DNA from: a virus
DNA: 26,598 bases
Virus record (IMG/VR): IMGVR_UViG_3300025102_000238
Span: 1-26,598 of that record
Strand: one strand, 5' to 3'
Shown piece after piece: positions 9,901-15,551 of the stretch. The number at the start of each line of letters is the position of its first letter. Positions within the stretch are counted from its first letter, which is position 1. Below the pieces are notes generated by a model. That model was given only the letters and a program-made list of their open reading frames with translations, had not been told where the DNA came from and did no database searches. Both the position numbers and the translations under genes were made by a program.

Positions 9901-11063
9901 ATGCAGCTAGAGATTTTGTGGCTCCTTGGTCTAAAAATTCACAATTAATATTTACAAGAGATCCAGATACAGGACAATTGTATTACACAGATTGGTCTAA
10001 AAACAATGTGTATGACACTTTAACTAGACCTTTTCAGAGTGTTCTAACTAATATTCAACAAGGTATTGAAGACGAAGAAGTATTATTAAAAGGATTTATA
10101 GAAGGTATAGGAAAAGCAGCAGGTGAAACTGCTTCACCGTTTATTTCTGAATCTATTTTTACAGAAGCATTTGCAGATATATTTTTAAGAAATGGTAGAA
10201 CTAGAGAAGGTCAAGAATTATATAATGAAAATACACCTGAAGGAGAGAAAATTAGAATTACTCTTGAACATATAATTAAAACATTAAAACCAACTGTAGC
10301 CCCTTTTGAAAGAACGGTAAAAGCAATAAAAGGTGAACCAGGAAAAGGACCAACAATATATGAAGTACCATATGAACTTGCAGGTATTTTTGGTTTTAGA
10401 TTAGAAAAAGTTGATCCTAAAAAAGCATTGGGTTTTTATCTATATGATTTAAGAACGGGTGAATCAGATGCTACTAAATTATTTACAGGTGGTAAGTATG
10501 GTGTGTTATCAGGAGAACCAAAGACTCCTAAAGATGTTATTGAAAGATATTTTGTTGCTAACAAAACATTATTTGATGTTAGAAAACAGATGTTAACACA
10601 CATAAGAAATGCAATGAAGCTTGGTGTTAATCCTAAACAATTAGAAGAAATATTTGAAAAAAGAGGTATACCAAAATCTAAACTTGATGAACTACTATCA
10701 GGTCAATTTAAACCTTTCTATCCTTCAGAAAAAATTGAAGAAAGATTTCAAGATATATCAATTCAAGGTGGACAACCTAATCCATATTTTGGAGCAATGG
10801 GATCTATGAAAGCTATTGAAGGAGCATTAAAAGGACAAAATTTATATGGTGATTTCCAACTTCAATTAGAAAACTTTATACCTGACACTGATCCACAGGG
10901 TCAATCAGCGTTGCCACCACAAGTAATGCCTAGTCAAGAAGTGATAAAAACAGCAGCGGTTCAGGCACCAGGGGCCATGAATCAGGGATTGACTGCAACA
11001 GAAAATGCCTTATTATCTGAAGAAGAAAAACAAATTAGATTAAGATCTAGAGGATTAGCATAA
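6972..11063 (+). CDS. Giant putative internal virion/DNA-ejection protein (1363 aa)
   Basis: This is the largest gene in the window; its size is close to that of T7 gp16 (1318 aa), the giant ejected core protein. The N-terminal 50 residues are low-complexity and charged, followed by a hydrophobic Gly/Ala stretch (about 52-80). Long helical charged regions fill the middle; a second hydrophobic segment (GITAATAAIPYGIIKGSQAI) lies around residues 949-968. Motif-like blocks such as LSIPTHIRNFLSSAGFSIGN are known to me only from marine phage unknowns. I see no lysozyme, transglycosylase or protease signature. GAGAGG lies about 7 bases before the ATG, 3 bases after the previous stop. The ejection role is inferred from size, hydrophobic segments and position. 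Confidence 0.7.
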   Translation: MAKISLDDPRFQPLKVEEEDKDKEKESNKLDIDNSLYNKEDKKSKAEDNNEISGLTAVTAGILSAAIKIPEGFASVTAELFDLGGGKLLGIPDVSEKNISYAAEVEQFFDKLNPFEELAEQRAVGKISEAIGQIGTFGTLGAKATLGIANKIAKKLINAKKANRLVNPKNKNLKKAMDKADEYNGITGAKRYGVIATGGAAGETLVVDNEKIGTFGDVFEAGPTELDRDVEVNPSDDAGRKLLNRLKFGTESALLAPFVYGGGQAIKALATRGKELAYSNSMIARGLDRLASTFRFRGTKPEEIAKAKQLQTGRSMRDTNFSEEMVSRIDTEVDKVFPEFRKFFNASSVEERKQFLKLLDDTLFEGDLTKPLDKNLKKQVIQTVTKRLGTDQGAVSSNKILDILDKTRKEFNDLLEITAAGPGGKVDLPTGVTKDLRKIMGNRVKNYIGNTFEIFQNSEAGFFQKYKPTRDSVDRTKALFMRYAAKNNNPITELEAEGMVNDIIKEVRKMDPSKDTLPTFQFTDLSKSAKDPMRFKTFAQTLEKNLPGGKKDLRVIGKGSKIFRELFGEIEDARHSIFEGMNRLSVIARKNQLFDEILDADDIAKANVKTDTPFGQRGFFHDSPLSAKRAFGPNADVVPMDEYVKEYFKEGVLVNRLSGTFTTREIAESFTNTSKIQNFLRGDTGGPLGKTFSAAYRNLILTPKAGAQYAKTILSIPTHIRNFLSSAGFSIGNGVILNDPRVFAKAMKNAFGTVQVGGPRTPLAQEKYREYLELGIVNTNVRLGDLRNLMKDVRFGEGNLATDTILKPMLNTLGKKTSRGVKKAGKFMQDLYVAEDDIWKIINYETQLITRGEKYAKAGIKKSSQELKEEVAQIVQDTVPNYAKVGEFVRVMRASPLGNFMSWPSEVFRTGGGIFRQIMKDLKDPITGKINPITSTNPMKGEGMKRLIGITAATAAIPYGIIKGSQAIFGVSDEEADAARDFVAPWSKNSQLIFTRDPDTGQLYYTDWSKNNVYDTLTRPFQSVLTNIQQGIEDEEVLLKGFIEGIGKAAGETASPFISESIFTEAFADIFLRNGRTREGQELYNENTPEGEKIRITLEHIIKTLKPTVAPFERTVKAIKGEPGKGPTIYEVPYELAGIFGFRLEKVDPKKALGFYLYDLRTGESDATKLFTGGKYGVLSGEPKTPKDVIERYFVANKTLFDVRKQMLTHIRNAMKLGVNPKQLEEIFEKRGIPKSKLDELLSGQFKPFYPSEKIEERFQDISIQGGQPNPYFGAMGSMKAIEGALKGQNLYGDFQLQLENFIPDTDPQGQSALPPQVMPSQEVIKTAAVQAPGAMNQGLTATENALLSEEEKQIRLRSRGLA

Positions 11064-11965
11064 TGTCATTATATAAAATGGGTATTTCTGATAAAACTAC
11101 TAACGCTATGCAAAATAGTGATCCAGAAATTCAACAAATGATGTTAGAAAATGCAATAAAAAATAATGAAACACAGCCATCTAACGGAATAATGGATGTG
11201 ATAAAAGAGTTGTTTGGTTTTGGAGATGCAGGAGCATCTGACTTAGGTGCAATAGCTGACCTACGTTTTTCTTCTGTGCCTCCTAACATGGGAGCAAATT
11301 TAAGATATGTAAATGATCCTAGTACTGAAAGTGGACGAAGACTTGTTAGCAACGATAGACTATCTCGAGGTGATCTGATAAATTTTCCTCCAGACCTAGA
11401 TGTAAATTTAGATCCTGAAGTAAACATGGGAGCTACAGGAACTGTTCCAGGAGGCGGTGTATACGTTCCTCGTGGTGATGGTATTATGGGTTTAGATTTA
11501 GAACAACAAGCTATAGATCCGTTTGCAGAAGGTACATTAAAACAACCCACAGGAATTAAAGATATTTTTGAAAAAATACGTAGTTTTACACCTGTAGGTA
11601 TGTTGCAAAATTTATTTAATACTAGTGGACCAAACTATCAACTACACAGTCCAGGCACACGTATTAGAAATGGTATAGTAAGTATTGATGGTGTTAATAC
11701 ACCTTACAATGCATTTGGTGGAGACTTCTTTGATCCTGCTACTGGTTTAAATAGATTTGATAGAGCAGCTCTTAGAGGTGATATATTTGGTTCAAGTAGA
11801 ACTTTAAAAGAATATTTAGATAAAAAAAGACAAATAAGTGATGCACGAAAAATAGCTAACACACCTGGTGATAACAACCCCGATGGAAGTGGTGGATACA
11901 CTGGAGGATTTGATTCTTCAACCAATAACTACAATGATCCTTATAGTCCAGGAGATACAGAATAA
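11063..11965 (+). CDS. Unknown late protein, Gly/Pro/Asp-rich (300 aa), with GIM motifs
   Basis: No known domain is recognised. It is a soluble protein rich in Gly, Asp, Asn and Pro, with a disordered-looking C-terminal 40 residues (GDNNPDGSGGYTGGFDSSTN). It contains SNGIMDVIKELFGFG near residue 41 and GDGIMGLDLE near 139, echoing the GIM motif in the two upstream virion-type proteins. TAATG coupling to the giant gene, with AGAGGA just upstream, places it at the end of the late cluster. Possible roles include a core or tail-tip component, but this is positional inference only. Confidence 0.6.
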   Translation: MSLYKMGISDKTTNAMQNSDPEIQQMMLENAIKNNETQPSNGIMDVIKELFGFGDAGASDLGAIADLRFSSVPPNMGANLRYVNDPSTESGRRLVSNDRLSRGDLINFPPDLDVNLDPEVNMGATGTVPGGGVYVPRGDGIMGLDLEQQAIDPFAEGTLKQPTGIKDIFEKIRSFTPVGMLQNLFNTSGPNYQLHSPGTRIRNGIVSIDGVNTPYNAFGGDFFDPATGLNRFDRAALRGDIFGSSRTLKEYLDKKRQISDARKIANTPGDNNPDGSGGYTGGFDSSTNNYNDPYSPGDTE

Positions 11966-12162
11966 TGCCTAAAAAAGATCTAGCACTAGATAGAATAGAA
12001 TCACACGAAAAACTTTGTCGTATTATGCAAAAACAAACTCATCAAAAAATTTCAGGAATAGAAAACGATATTAAAGAAATTAAAAATCATATGCGTTATG
12101 CAATGACTGCTTTAGTAGCAGGTATGTTTACTATTATAATAATACTATTCGAAAAACTGTAG
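11965..12162 (+). CDS. Small protein with a C-terminal membrane helix; holin candidate (65 aa)
   Basis: The first 45 residues are charged and helical (LDRIESHEKLCRIMQK, ISGIENDIKEIKNHMR), followed by one hydrophobic helix (AMTALVAGMFTIIIILFEKL) at the extreme C-terminus. This N-out coiled-coil plus single C-terminal helix layout resembles XhlA-like lysis-associated proteins and some small phage holins. It is the last plus-strand gene of the late block (TAATG start, GGAG upstream), directly before a G-rich hairpin region. No proof of lysis function is present; a membrane anchor for another process is an alternative. Confidence 0.6.
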   Translation: MPKKDLALDRIESHEKLCRIMQKQTHQKISGIENDIKEIKNHMRYAMTALVAGMFTIIIILFEKL

Positions 12163-12169
12163 TTATTTT

Positions 12170-12220
12170 GGGAGGTTGGGCACTCAGCTGCCGGGATTGA
12201 TTATAGTGGGGACTATAATC
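12170..12220. terminator. G-rich hairpin between convergent genes (putative bidirectional terminator)
   Basis: A perfect 9-bp stem GATTATAGT (12199-12207) / ACTATAATC (12212-12220) with a GGGG loop lies between the plus-strand late operon and the stop of the minus-strand helicase at 12222. A second small stem GGCA/TGCC (12179-12182 with 12189-12192) precedes it. There is no downstream U-tract on either strand, so intrinsic termination would be atypical. The stretch also has four G-runs of three or more (12170, 12178, 12193, 12208), exceptional in this AT-rich DNA. Convergent position supports a termination role. Confidence 0.55.
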
Positions 12221-12221
12221 G

Positions 12222-13658
12222 CTATATCCATTCTTTAAAACCTTCGTCCATAATTGTATTAGCAATATTAACTTTATTACGAAGAGCTTTAACTATTCTT
12301 TCATCGATAGTATCTTGACTCATTATATCAATGTAAGTCATTTTTTTAGTTTGACCTATACGATCAATACGTGCTTCTGATTGTTGACGCTTCTCTAAGT
12401 CATAACCATTAGAGAAATAAATCATATTACTTCCAGCAGTTAATGTAATACCGTAACCACCTGTATGAGTTGTTCCTACAAAGAATCTACACTTATCATC
12501 TGTTTGAAATTTTTTAATATTTTTTGATCTTGAATCAGTATCAGTTGCACCATAGTAATCTACAACAGAATCATCACCATATACTTTTTTTATTTCTTTA
12601 ATTATTCTTCTTACATCGTGTGTATAGTGAGACCAAATAATAGTTTTACCTTCTACATTTTCAAGTATACTCATTAATTCACCTAGCCTGCTACAAGGTA
12701 AATCTTTTATGGTACCATCATCTGCAGTAAAATGTCCACAAGTAATTTGATGTAATCTCATTAATTGTGTCATGACTGTTGCTGAAGATTGCATCTTGCC
12801 ATCCAAAAAAGCTATTGCTTCTTTTTTCATTTGTTGATAAACTTTTTGTTGCTCTTTTGTAAGTTCAACATAATGCTTGACATAACTTTTTTCAGGAAGG
12901 TCTAAACAATCTTCTTTTAATATTCTTTTAGAAAAACTTTTTATCTTTTCTGATAACTCACCAAGATTTCTATAGCCAACAACAATTTCTACTTGACGAC
13001 CATTGACCTGTATCTTTTTACAAATAGAATACCTTGCTTTAAATGTATAATAAGACTGTTGGTCCAACAACCAAGGATCTAAAAATTGACACTGTGAATA
13101 TAAATCTAATGGTGATTTAGTTACAGGAGAACCTGTTAATATTCTTCTATACTTACAATGTTTACTTAAACTTAAAATATTTTTTGTTCTGTTTGATGTA
13201 GGTGTTTTAATCGTGGTTGCTTCATCAATAGCAACCATAGATTTTGGATGAGATGCTAAAAATTTATATGCAAAATCAGATCCATTACCCGAACTAAATG
13301 ACTCTACATTCATTATTAAAATGTTTAAATGTGCACCTGGTTTAAATAAACTATTTAAAAGTAATTGTTGTTTCTTTGATTTATCTGATGTTTTCCAAAG
13401 AACAATATTTGTATCTACATGATCTGGTAAGTGTGTAGGTATTTCAGAGTCGTACCAGTTTTTATAAACACCTTTCGGTGCTATTAAAAGTAATGCATTT
13501 ATCTCACCTTTATCATATAAAATAGCTGCATTATCTAATAATACTTTTGATTTACCTGTACCCATTTCCATAAAGTATGCAAATACTTCTTTATTCCATG
13601 ACGCTTCTAATGCATCTAATTGATGCCCATAAGGCTTAGTTTTAAATTTATAGTTCAT
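12222..13658 (-). CDS. SNF2-family SF2 helicase/translocase
   Basis: 478 residues. The order of motifs is that of SNF2-like SF2 ATPases: a Q-motif-like GHQLDAL (11-17), Walker A MGTGKS (32-37), motif II DEAT (145-148), motif III LTGSP (174-178), and motif VI QSEARIDRIGQ (426-436), with the GYGIT motif V before it. It would translocate on double-stranded DNA using ATP, for example in remodelling protein-DNA complexes, replication or recombination. It lacks any extra nuclease or methylase domain. It is the only gene on this strand, lying between the late and replication blocks and reading toward the late operon; its promoter must lie in the 13659-13711 gap shared with the next plus-strand gene. 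Confidence 0.9.
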   Translation of the reverse strand: MNYKFKTKPYGHQLDALEASWNKEVFAYFMEMGTGKSKVLLDNAAILYDKGEINALLLIAPKGVYKNWYDSEIPTHLPDHVDTNIVLWKTSDKSKKQQLLLNSLFKPGAHLNILIMNVESFSSGNGSDFAYKFLASHPKSMVAIDEATTIKTPTSNRTKNILSLSKHCKYRRILTGSPVTKSPLDLYSQCQFLDPWLLDQQSYYTFKARYSICKKIQVNGRQVEIVVGYRNLGELSEKIKSFSKRILKEDCLDLPEKSYVKHYVELTKEQQKVYQQMKKEAIAFLDGKMQSSATVMTQLMRLHQITCGHFTADDGTIKDLPCSRLGELMSILENVEGKTIIWSHYTHDVRRIIKEIKKVYGDDSVVDYYGATDTDSRSKNIKKFQTDDKCRFFVGTTHTGGYGITLTAGSNMIYFSNGYDLEKRQQSEARIDRIGQTKKMTYIDIMSQDTIDERIVKALRNKVNIANTIMDEGFKEWI

Positions 13659-13711
13659 AATTTGCTTTTTCTTTCTAAAAGTGTATATACTTTATAAAAG
13701 TATAAAAGTCA
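13659..13711. promoter_or_regulatory. Divergent promoter/operator with repeats and palindrome
   Basis: This 53-base gap separates divergently transcribed genes. In the plus direction TTGCTT (13662-13667) and TATACT (13686-13691) are spaced by 18 bases, a plausible host sigma-70 promoter for the replication block. Overlapping the -10 is a 17-base palindrome, ATACTTT-ATA-AAAGTAT (13687-13703), and TATAAAAG occurs twice in tandem (13693-13700, 13701-13708). AAAAGT appears three times in the gap. The palindrome sits where a repressor could control both directions. Only weak SD (AAAAG) precedes the ATG at 13712. Confidence 0.5.
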
Positions 13712-14050
13712 ATGAGCAAAGTTTATTTAGTACAAGACATACCTGTCGACAGAGAAAGTGGTCAACCAAAATATAATGTTATGGGTGCACAAAAATATGG
13801 CGATATTACGGTTATGCTTCCTGCAAAAGCTCAAATGATTTTTTCTCCTGGTCCATTAATATTTCAAATAAGAGACAAGTTAAAAAATTTTACAACTGAC
13901 GATTATTTATTATTGTCAGGTGATCCTGCAATTATTGGCGTGACATGTTCAATAGTTTCTGATATGACTAACGGCAAATATAAGTTGTTAAAATGGGACA
14001 GACAGGAAAAAACATACTACCCTATAGAAATAAATATTTTTCAAAACTAG
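13712..14050 (+). CDS. Conserved marine-phage-type hypothetical protein (112 aa), first gene of replication block
   Basis: A 112-residue soluble protein, predicted mixed alpha/beta, with a segment MIFSPGPLIFQIRDKLKNF followed by DDYLLLSGDPAIIG that I recognise as recurring in early regions of marine phages without assigned function. No catalytic or metal-binding motif is visible. It is the first gene downstream of the divergent promoter/operator and is followed by its own sigma-70-like promoter for the next gene, suggesting early expression. It could be a small regulator or host-takeover protein; this is positional inference. Confidence 0.6.
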   Translation: MSKVYLVQDIPVDRESGQPKYNVMGAQKYGDITVMLPAKAQMIFSPGPLIFQIRDKLKNFTTDDYLLLSGDPAIIGVTCSIVSDMTNGKYKLLKWDRQEKTYYPIEINIFQN

Positions 14051-14078
14051 TTGACAATATAAAACTATCCTATATATA
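14051..14078 (+). promoter_or_regulatory. Sigma-70-like promoter before the 182-aa early gene
   Basis: A perfect -35 hexamer TTGACA (14051-14056) begins right after the stop codon of the upstream gene. TATATA at 14073-14078 stands 16 bases downstream as a -10. This is the best consensus promoter in the window and is placed to drive the replication genes from 14100 onward by the host RNA polymerase. Confidence 0.6.
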
Positions 14079-14093
14079 CCTTTTACGAAAGGT
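14078..14093 (+). promoter_or_regulatory. Small hairpin enclosing the ribosome binding site
   Basis: ACCTTT (14078-14083) and AAAGGT (14088-14093) form a perfect 6-bp stem around a TACG tetraloop. The 3' arm contains the AAGG Shine-Dalgarno-like sequence 6-7 bases before the ATG at 14100. If transcription starts upstream of it, the hairpin would occlude the ribosome site. It is A/U rich and weak, and overlaps the promoter -10, so a transcript starting near 14085 would lack its 5' arm. Confidence 0.35.
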
Positions 14094-14099
14094 AAAACT

Positions 14100-14648
14100 A
14101 TGAATATAAATTTAAGACAGGATGCACCTGATCAAACTGATAAAGTTGATGTCAATGAATTATCAGAGGCAATTGAACAATTTAAATCTGTTGGTGCACA
14201 GATATTAGCAGCAGAAATAAAATTAAAAGAACTTAAAGACCAAGAAAAATATATTGGTGAACATGTTATTCCAGACATAATGGAAAAACAAAATTTAAAA
14301 ACTTTAAAACTAAAAGATGGTTCTGAACTATCAATAGGTAAAAAGTTTTATGCTTCCTTTAAAGCAGAAAAAAAAGAGGAAGGTATACAATGGCTTCGAG
14401 ACAATGGTTTGGGTGATATTGTTGATAATAACATCACAGTAACATTTGGCCAAGGCGAAGATAACAAGGCTGTCGAATACGCTAGCCTTGCGAGGGAGAG
14501 TGGCTATGAACCAACTCAACAAGAGAAGGTTCACCACTCTCGACTCTCTGCAGTGATGCGTGAATGGAAAGAAAAAGGTAATGAAGTTCCCGTTGATCTG
14601 TTTAATACACTAGAGGGAAACCGAACTAGTGTAACAAATAAAAAATAA
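14100..14648 (+). CDS. Conserved phage early protein of unknown function (182 aa)
   Basis: The N-terminal half is helical and charged, probably a coiled coil (NELSEAIEQFKSVGAQILAA then IKLKELKDQEKYIGEHVIPD). The C-terminal region VHHSRLSAVMREWKEKGNEV followed by PVDLFNTLEGNRTSV resembles a tail shared by many podophage early proteins of unknown function, just before an SSB-type gene. No enzyme motif is visible. Transcription is likely from the TTGACA promoter at 14051, with the SD in the hairpin. It could be a replication or recombination accessory protein given its neighbours, but this is inference. Confidence 0.65.
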   Translation: MNINLRQDAPDQTDKVDVNELSEAIEQFKSVGAQILAAEIKLKELKDQEKYIGEHVIPDIMEKQNLKTLKLKDGSELSIGKKFYASFKAEKKEEGIQWLRDNGLGDIVDNNITVTFGQGEDNKAVEYASLARESGYEPTQQEKVHHSRLSAVMREWKEKGNEVPVDLFNTLEGNRTSVTNKK

Positions 14649-14680
14649 ACTAATAAAATACTAAACTAATAAAGGAGTAA
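14646..14680 (+). repeat. 12-bp direct repeat and strong RBS before candidate SSB gene
   Basis: TAAACTAATAAA occurs at 14646-14657 and again at 14662-14673, 16 bases apart, starting in the stop codon of the upstream gene. It is immediately followed by AAAGGAG (14671-14677), the strongest Shine-Dalgarno in the window, 8 bases before the ATG at 14686. This suggests high translation of the next gene. The repeat may be a recent duplication or a regulatory site. Confidence 0.55.
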
Positions 14681-14685
14681 ATAGT

Positions 14686-15465
14686 ATGGACAAACAAGTC
14701 GTAAAAAAGGATAGTGCAGGTGCACTAGCAACTCTAAACCTAAGAGCCGATTCTGGTAAAGGTGCAGAGGAAATAAAATCAGATGACGTATCAACACCGA
14801 TTCTGAAAATATTACACCAACTATCACCAGAGTGTAATTCAAGAAGCCCTAAACATGTAGAAGGTGCTGAACCTGGAATGTTATATTCTGGTAGTTTTGG
14901 TAAACCTATGGATGGGGATAATGGTATTGAAGTTATTGTAGCACATACACAAACTAGATATCCAGAATGGCAAGAGATGGGTGATAGTCCATCAGCACCT
15001 GTTGGAACACATCTAACCCCACCTTCTAATGCAAAAGAAGAAATGCGTGGTATAAAATATAGATTAATAAATGGTAACTATATTGAAAAAACTATGTATT
15101 TTTACATTATTGTAATGATAGATGGTGCGCCAAGAAAAGCGGTTATCACTATGAGATCATCTAATCTTACACCGGCAAGAAAACTAAATGATCTTATTTC
15201 TAATTTAAGAATGACAGATGATAAAGGTTCTTTTCAACCGGCAGCATACTCTGCAGTTTTTAAATTACAAACTGTTGAAAAAAATGCAGGGGATAAAACT
15301 TGGCACGTATATAAGCCATCAATATCTAGGATGTTAAATGTATCCGATGAAAAAGATGCAGCTATATATGTAATGGCTCAAGAGTTTCAAAAACAAGTAT
15401 CAGCGGGTTCTAGTAAACCTAAGTATGAAAAAGTTGGAGAAGCAAAATCTGAAGAGATTATATAG
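14686..15465 (+). CDS. Candidate single-stranded DNA-binding protein (259 aa)
   Basis: A 259-residue protein with the early-phage block STPILKILHQLSPECNSRSP, then GAEPGMLYSGSFGKP, IEVIVAHTQTRYPEWQEMG and a beta-rich core rich in aromatic and basic residues (KTMYFYIIVMIDGAPRKAVI). The C-terminus ends acidic (EAKSEEII), a common SSB feature for binding partner proteins, as in T7 gp2.5. This layout matches phage proteins annotated as SSB in podophages, although sequence similarity to gp2.5 is not obvious by eye. The strong RBS fits the high copy number required of an SSB, and primase, helicase and polymerase follow. Another abundant early protein is possible. Confidence 0.6.
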   Translation: MDKQVVKKDSAGALATLNLRADSGKGAEEIKSDDVSTPILKILHQLSPECNSRSPKHVEGAEPGMLYSGSFGKPMDGDNGIEVIVAHTQTRYPEWQEMGDSPSAPVGTHLTPPSNAKEEMRGIKYRLINGNYIEKTMYFYIIVMIDGAPRKAVITMRSSNLTPARKLNDLISNLRMTDDKGSFQPAAYSAVFKLQTVEKNAGDKTWHVYKPSISRMLNVSDEKDAAIYVMAQEFQKQVSAGSSKPKYEKVGEAKSEEII

Positions 15466-15551
15466 TTTCCCTTTGGGAAGTAGACACGGCCAGTGAACAG
15501 AGGCGATGGAGGGAGACTGAAGTCGCCTCAACAAAATTAACAGGATGACAA
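15466..15551 (+). ncRNA. GC-rich structured intergenic RNA candidate between SSB and primase genes
   Basis: The gap is GC-rich for this genome: I count 29 G/C in the 50 bases 15481-15530. It contains a hairpin TTCCC-TTT-GGGAA (15467-15479) immediately after the stop codon and a 7-bp stem GAGGCGA (15500-15506) with TCGCCTC (15523-15529) enclosing 16 bases. There is no U-tract, so it is not a classical terminator. It could be a leader RNA controlling primase translation, a processing site or a replication origin element. RNA identity is inference from composition and stems only. Confidence 0.4.

Noticed and set aside
11131-11550. 139-aa minus-strand ORF opposite the 300-aa late gene
   Set aside because: Ser/Pro-rich complement of a Gly/Asp-rich coding strand, no RBS or motif; a shadow of the plus-strand gene.
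12163-12221. Possible tRNA gene or tRNA-derived attachment site in the G-rich gap
   Set aside because: No cloverleaf, T-loop (GGTTCRA-type) or anticodon arm could be formed; only simple hairpins.
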